Assembly: GCF_036370855.1 (NCBI RefSeq)
Contig: NC_088111.1
Location: 20,309,501-20,373,500 of the forward strand
Reading direction: 5' to 3'
Length of the DNA stretch: 64,000 nucleotides
From: Dromaius novaehollandiae
Taxonomy: Eukaryota; Chordata; Aves; Casuariiformes; Dromaiidae
Shown piece by piece: positions 24,501-38,400 of the stretch. The notes under the pieces were generated by a model. It was not told where the DNA came from. It ran no database searches and saw only the letters and a program-made list of their open reading frames with translations. Position numbers and translations under genes: made by a program. Each line of letters starts with the position of its first letter. Positions within the stretch are counted from its first letter, which is position 1.

Positions 24501-27500
24501 CCTGTGGAGACAACCGGCATATGAAAGAGCTCTTGTGGGTGCTATGATAAGAGGAAGGACTGATGAATACATACTCCATCGCCTCAACTGCCTCAGAATC
24601 AGCCGAATGCCACAACTTGAGCTGTGAGACACCATGCCTCAGAGAGACCCCCGCGTAGTCCTGACCTTGTGCTGCTCAAGCAGGCAGGAGGCACCTCTCA
24701 CTGCAGAGGACTCCATCTCTGTCCAGCCCATATGCTTCGACATGCAAGAAGTGAAGGGACAAATACTGCCCTGGATATATGCCTCTACCCCAACCAGCAA
24801 ATAGCTCTTAAAGTGACAAACTCTAGAGGTTTCAGTCCTGAATCTCCCTTGAACAAAACTGGACAAGCTGATACTCTAAAGGATTCATACTGAGAGCACA
24901 AACTAATTCTATCTGTGGTCTTTGCTGGGCTTGAATTCAGAGCCCCCAAAACACGACACATTTAGACTCTTGCAGAAGGTAATACTGATACAGAAGGCTG
25001 TATTCATCAGTTCCTGAAAGGGAATGACTGCTTGAGGCAGTTTATACAGCACAGCAAAGTGCTTCACAATGTTAGGGAGCAAAAGCGGGGCTTCACATTA
25101 ACCCAGAGACCTTTAAGGAAGCAGGATTTCATGGCATGAGAAGCACCTGAGGAAGAAAAATACCCTGTGCCCTAGTCACAGCAAGGAGGGGAGCACTAGT
25201 ACCAGCCAGCTTGCTCTGCTGAGCTGGTCAAACCAACCCTGGCACTAGTTGGTCTGGAACAGTCGCAGGTCAGAGATTGGGACTCTTAGTTCTTTATGGT
25301 AGGGAGGATCAGACTCCACCCAGACTGGGAGGACAAGGCTGGCCAGTCACTGGCATAGTGGCCTTGCTGTCTGCCCCACATGCTTGCAAAGCTGGTTCCT
25401 TCCCCTTTGTGACTGTGAGAAGGGCTACAAGACCAGTTAGATACCCTGCTATTCAGCGGCAGATGGAGAGCACAGCCATTAACTTTACAAAACCATTTAG
25501 CTGCTGAAAAGGAAGGCGAATCACCAAGCAAGCAATGAACTGACAAAGAACTGAGCCCGTGTCAGCAACAGGTAGATGTGTATCTAAGTTGAGGGACAGT
25601 GTAGACAGTCCTAATCCTTATCTACATTCGCACAACAGAAGCAAGCACCAAGTTAGTAAGATGGGGGCTGAATGCTTTAAAACATTGCTCAGCTAAAGTC
25701 TGGATTACTGCTTTGTGTATCCAGTTCCAGTGAACAGCCCATTGTGTGATCTGAAAACCGAGAGCCAGAACCAGTGTAAGACGCTAAGAGGAAACAAGTA
25801 ACAAAGCAGTCACACTACAACCATCCCAGCTGCTTTTTTCAGAGGAGGTACAACCCACAAAGTAGTGCTTGGGAAGAAGAATGATTCAAGGCAGGGCTGA
25901 AAACACCCAACGTGGTGCTTTAAAAAGCAGGAAAGCCTTTACATTTACTCTCTACCAGAAAGTAGTCTTGTCCCATCGGCTCATAGCAAAATTTCTCCCA
26001 GTGAAGCATACCAGTGTCGTGTTCACCAAACAACAGCGCACGGAAAAGGGGGGCGGCAGGGGCACAACCAAGGAAGTGTCATGGTCTCTTCTCGAATTGC
26101 AGCACCAATGCAAGACAAGGAACAGCTTTTCTTTCCCAGGAGTGAAGACTCCTCCAACTTCCTTATGAACTACTTCACTCCTGTAAGACATCACCCGTAA
26201 CTTCACACATCATCAGGCCCCTCCAGGCAGGACAAGGAGCTCCCCCTACTTGATGCAATCAAGCATAGAATTTTCCTTTCAAGTCTTAAGTCATGTAGTT
26301 AAAAGTAGCTATAAAGTTCAAAACCAGTGGCCAGCATTGCTTAGCTCCTTATGGTCCCTCAACTACCTTTTCCAGCTACTGAGCACCTTTGTTACTTGCT
26401 TTAACAGTGTTTCTCTCCTAAAGGAGCTTTAAAATTGTGGCTTATAGTATTTAATGCTAGGGTCACTTTTCAAAATCAAGTTTATCTGGAGAAGGCCTAC
26501 TTTCAAACCGTTTCCCCTACTCCTACTATATCTTTAGGGAGAGAGAGAAAAAAAAGTACCCTTCCTAGTAATAGCTGCTTACTAAATTTTAAGACTTTGG
26601 GCTTGTAAAAATGGTTGTATTTGTAATGGAGGGAGACAACCAGTTCCTCTTATTTGATGATCAGTCAAAGGGTATCCTCTAGTGGCTGCAGGCTTTCTTT
26701 ACAGCAAACCAACTTTCTCTGACGTTGCAGTGAGGACAGCTGCCATGAAATCAGTCTATGAATTGCTTCTGCAAACTCAGCACACCTTCTTTTCCACGCG
26801 GCATCATGCTAGAGCACAGCTTTGCTCTCTGAAATGACATGCAAAGCAGCACAAGAAGCCCCCATGTTGTGTATAAGGTGCATAAATTTTTTTTTCCTTG
26901 CCTGCCAGGAATTTTACTGGAAAACTGAGCCTTTTAGTGGAATTTCACTGGAAACTCAAAACTGAGCCTTTTCTACTTCATTGGTCATTGCCTGTGGGGA
27001 GTTTCCAAAGACATTTAGCTTGCAGAATATCTTGATATCTTCCAACTGTACCAAGACTTATAGGAACTTAGAGTTTCAGGCACTGCTGAAAACCAGGCAT
27101 AAGTAACAGGAAAATTTGTTTAAACCAGTACTACTACTACTAGGAACATTCCTCTGAACCACAGCAAAAAGAATCTGTGCTGTTATCAGGGACACAGCCA
27201 GGGAAGAAATCCAAGTTAAAGCCAAGCCATCAAAGGGGGTAGGGGGGTGGGGAAAGTGTTTTTAAACAGTAATTCCCTGATCTGGTGCACTTCCTGCTGC
27301 CAAGCACCATGCTTGTGCCGGCACAAGGAAGGCACCGCCTCTAGTGACAGCTGTGCAACACAGTGACTGCAGAACTGTAGTGGAATGAGGGATGACATTT
27401 ACACTTAACGTAAAGGATGCAATGGCACTATTAAGCCTCATCTAAAAAACACAACTGTTGATCAGAAATGAAGCCCTAGGGCTTGATTTTAAACATGGAC

Positions 27501-27700
27501 CGGGCCAGGGCAAAAAACATTCTCCAGCCCTACCAACAGGAAGACTGCTTAGAACCTCATTTTTCAATCCACTGATCTGAACTTCTTTGCAGTCAGTTTG
27601 GCACCTGATCTCAGTGGAAACCTTGTGAGATCTGATAAAGCATTTAGAAACTGCTTAATCACTGCTCTAGGCTTCATTCTAGAGAGAAGTTCATATGAGA
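21559..27700. other. Intergenic DNA downstream of TBC1D24; no supportable gene
   Basis: The sequence is mixed and becomes AT-rich to the right. Short two-copy duplications occur at about 23944-23985 (21-bp unit) and about 26911-26976 (an imperfect unit containing ACTGAGCCTTTT). No coding exon, RNA gene or intact transposon is visible. Confidence 0.45.
23944..23985. repeat. 21-bp tandem duplication (2 copies)
   Basis: The 21-bp unit with core ACTGTCAGAGGGTTAAAC is present twice back to back with no mismatch. Confidence 0.85.
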
Positions 27701-27719
27701 GAGAATATATGCAGGAAGG

Positions 27720-27725
27720 TTTATT
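27720..27725 (-). terminator. TBC1D24: Candidate distal poly(A) signal AATAAA
   Basis: A canonical minus-strand AATAAA lies about 100 bp beyond the ATTAAA at 27824-27829. Either could end the TBC1D24 transcript. Neither is proven. Confidence 0.3.
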
Positions 27726-27810
27726 TCTGTTTATGTGCATCATTTGTTATGAGGTATGCAAGACGGAAAAACTCTATGGCTTTGCTGAAAGATGAAGTCA
27801 GTAGCCTTCA

Positions 27811-30800
27811 CAGTCAAACATCTTTTAATACAATCCAAGACGCTATATAGTGACAAAAATAACATCAGTGTAGGGCAGCAATCCCAATGGAACAGTAGAA
27901 AAATCAATTCAGCACCACGTCACCACTCATCTGAAGAAAAACATCACTCCAAATAATCTGCACATTCATATCGACTATGAATAGTTTAGTACAAAACTCA
28001 TCACAAAGACAGGGCTGGTAAAAAGACATCTCACATATTAACAGCTGGGTGTCTGAGCCTCTGATCTGCCTGTCGAACTGATTCCGGGTGCTGGTTGCAG
28101 CAGCTGAGCTCTTCCAGTGCCATAGCTGTTCTTGGTCCCCACTTGCTGTGGCATCAGCATTGCCATGGCCACTGTATAGTCAGCAGGCAGGGTAAACTCA
28201 TACCCCATCAAAAATAAGGACAGATTTTGAAGGACAATGTACACAATTTCAATGTACACACACAGAACAGCAGTTGATTGATATGCGAGTGCCACCTCCT
28301 CATGGCTAAACACAGATTTCCATTGGCATTAAGTTTAACTCTTTAAAGAGTGGTATACCCCCTTACCCCCAATTGACCTTCTGTTTTCTCAACACAGAGA
28401 AAATACAAGTTTTCCCTCCCCCTCCATTAACTTCTTTCATCAAAAAAGAAAATGTTTCAAAGTGCATGATTTGTAGGAATAACAGTTTTTAGGTCTAGTG
28501 ATAAAACCTGGCCACTTTGGCTAACAGCTAGAGATAGTTCCTGTGGCCTGGAAGTAACTTAATTGCCATTTAAAATAAATTCATATTTCTGACACCAAGA
28601 GAGCCTAGCCTTTTCTGCTTTCCCTGCCTGTCCAAGAGAATATTATAAAGCAAAAACAGCTTCCCAGGAAAGCAGATATGCTCTTCCAGAAATACAGTAG
28701 GTGATGCCCAGCCTTCATCTCTTTGGCTTCACACTGAAGAGCTATTCAAACGACACTGGGACTCACTGTCATTACTACCAGCAGGACTACAAAGACGAGG
28801 GAGAGTACATCAGTGATTGTTCAAAGTTATAATGCAATCAAAGTACTTCACAGGTGGGGTACTTCGGATAATTTTAACTGTCTGATAGAATGCATATTGT
28901 ACCTGCCTTAAAAACTATTCTGTTGTCTCCATTTCAAGAGTTCTGCATGTAACGCACAAACTGTTGGCTTGATACATGAACCTTGATGTATAACTGGTTA
29001 ACAATAAGCTATAACTACACAGACAAAAAATGCCTCTTTGCTACTGGAAAGGAAATCAAGTCACCATGCTGTTCCTCTAAGCTGTCTCAATACCACAAAG
29101 AGAATTATTCATGAAGATCTGCACATGAAAAGGATCACTCATTTTTACTGAACTAAGGAACATAGGAGGATGACACAGCTTTGTGCAATTCCTCTCACTA
29201 GATTACTGCAGCTTCTTGGTTATTTAGACTATTCAGACTTAGAACATACAAACTACACTAGTCTTCCAGGATATCTGCAGGAGGACAGTGCTACAGCAAA
29301 CTAAAACCACTGCTACAACATACACCTCCTATGACTGATATGAATAGAATTGTCAATAGAAGGAGGATCACCTATTTCCCCATCTATCTGTTTGAAACAG
29401 TGACAAAACCCACATAGGCCATAGCTCAAATTGTTCTAGTGGGGCAGTGTTTGCTCCAAATATATATACCCTCCCCTGAAACTGCAAGTGCCTAGATAGA
29501 GACCAGATGTTAGACACTACCAACCACCAAGTGTTGCCACCAAATGTAACGTGTTCCTTCAAGAATCAAAAAAAGATCTATCCTTAGTCCTGTGCAAAAA
29601 GAGTGTAGCTGGCCATCCAGATAAGCTAGCTAAAAGGGGTTCTTTGTGGATCTTCACTGCCAGAGTGATCAGAAGCTGCATTCATCTGACAACAGAATCT
29701 GGGCAAAGGCCTGTGACCAACTTTTCAGAGAGGCCCAAGAGACTCAGATGGCTAAAGCTCACCGATCTCCTTGAATTCTCAGACTAATATGCTAAGATGA
29801 ATTTGTGACCAACTATGAGTGATTTCTCAGATCAAACACCCAAATTTCTGTGTACTAGGAAGAGAGAAGAGAAAGGAACAGTATTTTTCATATATGGCTT
29901 AAGAAATGGTATAGTATTCAAGTTTTTCTGACATAATTCCATGCTGCAGGGGTGGGGACAGAGAAACCGTAACACCTCTGCCAGCTGCAGGAAAGATGTT
30001 GCAGATAAAAGCAATTAATTTTATTTGAATGTAATACTGAAGTCCCACAAATCCTGCCAACACACAGCTCTAGGAAACCTGACAACTTAACGAGCTGAAA
30101 GTTAATGCCTTCTTTTTTTCCTTCTGTAAGGCAACTTCTAGAGAAGCTCCAAAGAGGGGAGATATGGAAAAAACTTTACGTGAGAGATCCCACTACATTT
30201 AAGAGATCCTACTAAATGGGATACATTTTGAGTGATTTTGTCTGAAGGAGCTCATGGGATACTGGCAAATATCAAAAGTGACACAGCTAGCTTTGAAAAA
30301 AGTAATAGAAGGCAGTATCAGGCAGTGTGTTTGTAGAAATAAGATATGACTGTTGAAGTGGCTTCCTGTTGATACTCATTAGTATAACTGAATTTTATCA
30401 GCCCTTCCAGTTCAATTAAAAACTTACAGTAAACCTATGACAAAAGCAAGAAGTAAGTGATTCAACAGCTGGACAGAACTCACTGAGTGGCAAACAGGAA
30501 AAAAGGGAGGCTGGTGCTGTCTTTCAGACAATGTGAAATAATCTAGTTGCAAATACAAACAGTGCAAAACACACTTAAAACATTGTATATATAGTCTAAT
30601 ATTTCAAGGAGTTAGTTTGGAAATTTTTTTTCAGAATGGCACCTTAAGAAGAAATTCCAAATTTGTTCAAATGCTCTCCATGAAGCAACATTCTACCATG
30701 ACACATTTTCTTTGCTGGCAAGCTGAACAAGTTATCAGTTAAACTCACCTGTGACTACCGAATATTAACATGACCCTCTCCAGCCTAGCTGAGATTTTAT

Positions 30801-32248
30801 CACCACAATTTTTAAGTTTCCCCTTTTATAAACTTCATGTTTAAGTAGAAATAGCACTCCCCCACTCTAGTGCAAATGTTTAAATGGAACTGCTGAAAAA
30901 AACAGCATTTCCTCTTTCCCCTCATTTCATCTATAGTGACAAATCTTACTAGTGAGCCATTCACTGAAGTTTTGGGAGCTTTCAGTGGGATGCTCTCGAC
31001 CATCGACTGGATGTTTATGTACAGGTGCTTCACGTGGGAGAAATTCCACAGCCAGACAGAACAAGTTTTAGATACAGACACTGGGAAATCACGTCCAGTT
31101 ATCACAGACCACAAAGCATGCTTGCAGAAGAGAACCGCACAAATTCTCAGGGATGAAAAACAACCTCTTTGCCTCATCCAAGCTCTACCAGAAGAATACT
31201 GCAGAGGCAGGAGTGTTACCTTTTTCAGGACTCTCATCACTGGGAAGACTCACAATGTGGAGAAATAGTGTCACCTAGAGTTCTCCTGGGAAAACTGGTC
31301 CTCTCCCACAACAATGTTACTCAGAAGATTCCCCTTCCACCTCCCTCCATTTACTCGTGGACAGTGCACAATTTTCTGTATCTCAACAGCTAATTCCCCC
31401 AATTATTCCTGGATTTAAAGCTTCATTTCATCTTCCAGGAAAGATGAAGAAAGGGAAGTGTCCAAGCTACCGGGTTCTGGCTGCCCGAAACATGAATCAG
31501 TTTGAAGTCATTATACTGATATGGAATAAGAACGTAAACAAAATTAACCCTCTAAGGTATCCTTGTCCAGTCCAGATGCCTTCTTCTTAGAGGCAAACTC
31601 CTCAAACAGATGCAATTGGAAAGTGCTGAGGGTTCAGGTGCAAGGAGAAGGGTAACTAGCAATCATGGTTTCTTTTGTGAACTGAATGCTTTCGTAGCTT
31701 ACTCATCAAAAGGTACTGGTAACAACTTATGATTTGTTTGTACAAAGGCCATTTACAGTAGGGCAATGATTTTATAAACCAGTGCCCAATGTCAAATCTG
31801 GGATCTTCAACGTTCCTGTGAGTGGAAATTGGGTATTACTGGCTCAAGCCAGATACTGGTGCCAGGGGCACACAGCTCTACAGTACACCTCAGCAAGCTC
31901 TGTGCCTCCGAGGACTTGCATTGCATTGAACTGCATAACTATCCTATGATATGGATTTATATCCATTTTAGATGGTTTGAAATCATTACAGTTCCATTTT
32001 TATCTAATATCAAGACCTGAATCCAGAGCTCTAGATGTAAAAAGGAGTTCATTAGATACACTATTTCATCCTTGACCTGTCTTAAATAAAAGAGTAAACA
32101 ACTAAGCCCTGCATTCAAGTGTGCTGCTTCGTAATTACTAAACAATACTGAGCCCAGTGGAAATTATATTTTAACTTGTCTCCTGCATTAGAATTTGCCT
32201 CGGGAATCCTAAGACACCTGAAAAACTAGTTGTTTGATGACAATCACG
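27811..32248 (-). other. TBC1D24: Probable long 3' UTR of TBC1D24
   Basis: The TBC1D24 stop codon is at 32249-32251 on the minus strand. No other gene starts before about 27.8 kb, where a poly(A) signal occurs. The stretch is AT-rich and mostly closed in all frames. An internal AATAAA on the minus strand near 30019 could give a shorter form. A 92-codon minus-strand frame at 28038-28313 is the only notable open stretch. UTR extent is an inference. Confidence 0.4.
27824..27829 (-). terminator. TBC1D24: Candidate TBC1D24 poly(A) signal ATTAAA
   Basis: A minus-strand ATTAAA is followed by TGTTTGACTGTG, a plausible T/G-rich downstream element. Cleavage would fall near 27805-27815. This would give a 3' UTR of about 4.4 kb, in line with the known several-kilobase 3' UTR of mammalian TBC1D24. 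Confidence 0.35.
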
Positions 32249-32403
32249 TCAACCATTCATGGTGTCCATGAAGCCCCACACCTCCAAGACAGAGATCTGG
32301 AAACTTTCAGAGCACAATGGCTGATTATTGAAAGTATTGCAGTGACTTGTTCTTCCATGGTTCAGATCTGCATCAAGGTAGAGAGCCTGGCCATCACCAC
32401 CTC
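32249..32403 (-). CDS. TBC1D24: TBC1D24 last coding exon (end of TLDc domain, stop)
   Basis: The acceptor is TTTCTTTACAG|GAGGTGG, entered in phase 1. It encodes the conserved end of the TLDc domain: [20 protein letters not shown], then [12 protein letters not shown], ending GFMDTMNG and TGA. The [18 protein letters not shown] and TFNNQPLCS motifs are hallmarks of TLDc proteins. Confidence 0.95.
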
Positions 32404-35400
32404 CTGTAAAGAAACAAAGATGAGTGAGCATTAGGCTGTCTTTGCATTTCTTAGGATGTAAAACTCTGCTATACAAGAAAATGCCTTAAGTGCTTTCCCA
32501 TGGGAAAAAATGGAAGCCTTATGATGTTTACTTACTGTCTTTAGGTATAAATAGAATATGCTCAAATACATAGCTTTTAAATGAAACTCTCAGAACAGGA
32601 AATAATTTTATAAATTATTGCTAGGCAATAAGACCAAGAAGTCTCATTCAAATGCTCGACTTTAAGATTCGTTCTTCAGTGCCAAGGATCCAGCTACTAA
32701 CCACGTATTTTCACTCCAGTAAAGAAAAACTCATGGAATTTAGCAAACCAATCAAAGCTGGGAGAAGAACGAGACACATCAGTAACAGCACTGGCTTGGT
32801 CTTCTAAATCATTATAAAACGCATCACAAAGTTAATAGCATTTTGATTATCTGTAGATCTATGTCAAGATTCACAGAGCTTAGAGTCAGAGAATGCAATG
32901 AAGTGAAATAAATTTAGTCAGACAGAAACGTTTTAGGAAAACAGAAAGAAAGATTCCCCTGCTGCTTATAAGGCAACTGCATAAGAATAGGTATAGAAAA
33001 GACCTGAAGAATCAAAAGGGTAGAAATTCTGGTCTACAGGTGAAATTGTATACAACACTAATTCCTATATATCTACTACCCAAGCCTGTGTTTCTCTTAT
33101 TACTATGTTTAATGACACAAACTGTGATACATCATTATCAGTGACTTACAATTCAGCCACATATGCGCTCCACTTTCACCAGCCTAGCTGATATTGGAGC
33201 AGTCCACCTGATGGTGGGTTAGAGTACATGCTGCTAAATGGGAATGAGCAGGCACCTGTTGTTACAGCTGAAATCGCTGGTCTAGTTGCTCTCCTAGCAA
33301 GCGTCAAGGGCAAACACAGATTCATAGCTGTTGCCTGTAAATCCCATTTAGGCAACTACTTTACTGAGCAGGCTTTTGCCCTAGATAGCAGCACAGACCC
33401 AATACAGTTCCAGAAAAATGAATGTCTGTGTTGTAGTTTACCCCATGAATCAAAAACTTCCCTGCAAAGTAAGTTCCTCTTCCAGAATTATTTCTCACCA
33501 TAAATTAGGCAGGATGAAAGCACAGCTATGCTTAGAGCTACAAGTTATACCAAAGCTCTTATTCTAAAGTGTTTGATGTGCAAGTTTTTGATAGAAATTT
33601 TTTGTTGGGTAATACCAGGTCTTAGCCAGTTTTCTCGCTGTGACTGTAGCAATATTGAACATACATATGCTAAATACAGGTGAATCTCTCACCTACTGTA
33701 GCTGACAGGAAGAGCAGGTGGGATATATGTCCCGAGTCTAACACTGACTTACCTATAATGATGCATTCGCTGCTGCCAGCCATGAACATGGAGGCTGTTT
33801 TGGAAGGCAAGTTGAAGTGCCGAGCAGATAAGAAGGGAGAAAGGCGATCTGAGGGATCTGATGGGACACCACTGGAGGAAAGGGTACTGGAAGCCGGTGT
33901 AGCATGATTTTCTGGCTTAGAAACGCTCATGGCTAGTTCTGGGTGTTTTATTATCACCCACTCGTAACGTTCTACTTCAGGCTGTAGCTACATAAGTGAA
34001 GAGAAGAGTAAATACGTAGTTAGTGCATACTACGCTGAGAGCTCTGCTTTAGAAACGGCATTAAAGCCCCTCAGACTCCAACCACACTATTAGCAGTAAA
34101 GATTGGACCAAACTGTCTTTTAGGATAGATTTTACTTCCTTCCTTTATCCCTTTGCTGTCTAGGTGGCTGAAGAAATGCTGCAGTGGTTTCTGAGTTACC
34201 TTTCTTGTAAGAAAATGCTCCACTCTTCTGGATGAAAAAAGGCTCACCCCAGAATTGAAAAGTAAAATTTTCCCTCTGAATGTAATTAAGAGTTCAGCAG
34301 ACTTTAAAGCTAGAAAGGCATATAATCCAGCTAAGTGGAAGGCAGGTGTGAGTTACTCACATCAGTAACAGTGGTGTGCCTCAATACTGGGGTAGTGATA
34401 ATCAAATTTTACTCACCCTGAACACAAAGCACTCCCCTGTGCCAAAGAAACTCAGCTTGTTCCCTCCTCGTCTGCGCTCACTCCAATCAGTTGACAGATA
34501 AGCACCGCAGACCTAGCACAAACAGCAAGGTTAGGAGGCTTTCCATTGAAGAAGAAAGTATGTTAAACCAACTGGTACCAACATTTCAGAGTCCAGAACA
34601 GTTTTAGTTTGATTTTCAAAATCTCTAGATCAGTGGATTAAAGCAGCACAAGTACTTATATCTAAAGATAGATTTAAACTGCTTTAATCCACCGGGGAAT
34701 ACTCTTCAAATCCTAAGAGTTTCAAAAATTATTTTACATCTCTCAGGCCTCAAAAGAGAAGCAGCCCAACATAACTCCAGCTACCAAAATACAAATCACT
34801 CCAAATTTGCAAAGCCTGACTTCCACTTCCTCATTTTTGCACTCAAAGCAACAGTATTGTCACAAGTTACAAGATCAGCACTGTTGGATGAGCATTTTCT
34901 GCTTGCAAATTTTGGCCTTGGTCTCTCCCTCCATTTTAAACTGCAGATTAAAACTAGCTAAATCAATGTCCAGCTAGTACAGGTACCGAAAGCACCACAT
35001 TCAGAACAGCATGTGGTTCAATGTGCACTAGTTTCCAATAAAGAAAAACATAACCTTACAGTGCTGAGCTTTTCTGTGGGCTTCTTTGTTTGCATGAGAA
35101 TTATATCTCACTGCCAGCAATAAGCATCACTGCCAGGTGGAGACAGACCAAACAATACAGCTCTAAGAATGAGATAAAAGCAATCCTGCATTTTTTTTTT
35201 TCAAAAAATACGATTAAAACAGGTTTTGCAGAATTGTTCTAAGGTACATTTGCCGCTAAGCCTCTACTAGCATTACAAGCAGAGCTCCTCAGACAAAAGT
35301 TCCTAAGGATTGGTTTTGTTATGGAGAAACTAAGTGAAATTACATTTGATCTGATATTCCCCAAAAATCCAGAAGTTTTCTTTTTTTCTAAAATGTAATG

Positions 35401-38400
35401 ATAAACATTAGAATAAAGGAAAAAAGTGCCCCGTGACCAAAGAAACCCCCAACTCTCCCCCCCGACAAAAAAAACCCTTTTCTTCTGCCCCCCCCCCCTT
35501 TTTCTTTTGAGGGGTAAGAACTATAGCTGCACTGTAAAAATCTAGTAGCACTTACAAAGCTAGATTTTGTAACATGCTCCAGGACAAGAAAAATAATGCC
35601 TTATATATTTTCCCTCTTGCCTTTAGATGTCATAAACATTATATCAGCCATTGGCATGTCAATGAAGGCTTGTGACTGCTGATAAGAGTACACAGAACTC
35701 TATGAAACTGTGCCCTTAGTGTTGACATTAGGTAGAAAAAGGAAAGGTACTTGCTTCATGGATCCCTGCAGGGACATAGGCAGAAATACAAGCTTACAGA
35801 CTGCATTAATAGCTTAAAGTTATTCACAAAATATTTAGAAGTCATGCACAGTAGAGCGGAAAAACAGCTCTCATTAGAGGAGGCACTTGTATGCAGTCCG
35901 TTTGGGGTTCTAGGAAGCCTACTTGCATTACACTTTTTTAAACAACCACGAGGTGAAGCTAACGCTTTTGTTTTCACATTATGGTGTACAACACTATTCA
36001 TATCATTTAATATCTGCTACTTTCTCTCCTTGTGTCCTGGAGGAAAATCTCTTCTGTGCATCATGAGCTTCTTTCCACAATTCCACAACCTCTCCCTTCC
36101 GGTCCTGTGAGTAAGAGAGTCTGTCCAAGAGCTCTGAGTGTTACTACAGTCCATCATCCCACATTACTTAAAGGAGGAAGGGTAACTGGCCAAGACGTAG
36201 TTTGCAAAATTTACCTAAGAAAGTACAGTCATATAGTCCCATAATCAAACTGTATAATTTAAAGCATACATAATTAAAAGAGAGAGAGAAACAGTTTCCA
36301 GGTCCCTCACTTCTCCATTTTATTATAAACTCTTGTGTATTGCAACACAGCATTACAAAATTGCCTAAAACTTATCACTCACCTTTCACCTCACTCACCT
36401 CTTTTGCTGTAGTCTTGATGAGGAGAAGAGTTGGTTCATGTCCTTCACTGTGAGAATAGAACCTGTAATGCATAGTACAGTTAAGTGAGCACCGCACTAC
36501 TATCATCACCTGCTTTTCCTGTGTTTCCTCCTTAATGTCAGGCACCACTTACTCCCTCAACTGATTGCATGAAAAAAAACCCTTCAAGACTGAGCATATT
36601 TCTGCAAGTGCCTTCAACAGTCCATTGCAAACAATAATGGTGACTGCAAACAAAGATTATCAAGCAAGTCCTTTCCTACTCGGTTCTCTGTACAGCTGTT
36701 TATGCCTCTGCATAACGAATAGAAGACTATCAATCACAACAGCTGCCTTTACAGCATTTTGCATTAGACAGGATACAGGAAATCGTGCCCTGTGGACTGA
36801 TGGCTGTGTCTGAAGAGCCTTCTATTTTCATAGAAAAAAGAATTACAATCCATTCCCCTTGCTTGCTTTTCCTCCCAGACACATGGAGCTGGGACAGCAG
36901 ACAATCCCCCACCTCAGAAACAGAATTTCAGATGCCAAAATCATTATTAGGAGCTAAACAACTCCAGCTGTTTGTCAAGCGTGAGAAAACCCATGTTTAC
37001 TTTATTCCATTTTAGTAATAACAATGATCAGATTCATAGTGAGAGGGAAACTGCAGAGGAATTTCCAACTTCCAGTTCCCTTATTCTTCAGATAACCACA
37101 TTCAGACTCATCCGTCAAGTGAGTCTACAGTGCAGCCACTGAGTTAAGCCATTCACAACAAACAGAGAACAAACCAGTCTCACACCAGTGGTATATTCTG
37201 TGTATTGATGCAAGTTTGATTTTTCCAGTAGGTTTTGGACAGTTTAAAATGGCTTTTCACAGTGTGGCATATGAAGTATCCTAGCCAAATGCTAAAGTTG
37301 ATAGGAATTTGTCACATTTGCGTTCCATCGCTGTCTTTCAGATTAATTTTTGGCTAGGCATGGCTTGTCTGTCAATCCAGTAAGCAGTTCATCATTTGCT
37401 CTTTTTTATCCTACGATAAAGAGGTGCAGGGAAAGTTGTAATTACCTGCTTAGGCTACAGCCATGTTCTAAGGTTGTGAAAAGCAAGAGGGGCTGGCAGA
37501 GTGCAAAGCGTTCTGGGATCCAGGACCAGATATCTCGCATCTCTTTCACACTGACAATTTCAGACTTGAAGTTCTCAGCATGAACTGCTAAATGCACGTT
37601 CTGCCTGAGAAATACAATAAAAAACATTGAGAAAGAAGAGCTTAACAGAAACAACAAAAACAACAGTTTCTAGTTACCGGGTAGCAACATGCAAAGAGAG
37701 AGCTGAACACCAAAGGGCCTCAGTAGGTGTGCCATTCTTCAAAGAGAATTCGAAGGCCATTACTCAGTGAATAAAATAAATTACTGGGGTCTAACAGAAT
37801 CCTTGAGAGTCAGCAGCTTTACTGAAATAGCTGGAGCAATATCTCAGTATGGCAACAGTAGCCTGTGCTTGTATACATAGAGGACATAATGGTAAGCCAG
37901 ATAGCATGACCGTGACCTTGAACAGACCAAATTATCTTTGCCATTTGAGACAGTCTCACTGGTGAGAGTATTCAAGCACAGAGAACAGAAGAAGCTAAGA
38001 TCTGAAATACTCCCCACCCCTGAGGTCCTGCCTCAGCAATCCCACAGGAATCAGAATATCACCATGTTACGCAATCGTATTCCAAGCCACATATCTGAAT
38101 GATCCCTACTTTCATTCAGAACCAAAGAATTTTCTAGCCTCATGGTTACAGACAAAACTTGAAAGCAGGGAATAAGAGAATGCTAGAGACTTCCACTGGA
38201 AAGCACCCCCTTTTCCCCGCAAGGTCTGATACGGCTAGGAGAACTGATTCATAACTTTTAAACTCTTGAAAGTGATACCATTACAATTAAAACATCTTAA
38301 GCTGTGTTCATTTCTCAGATTAAATAAATACACAAACTCAGTGCCTGGAGATTAAACAAGTGTTATTGCACCCATGACTGATGTTAAAGCCTTTTAAAAT

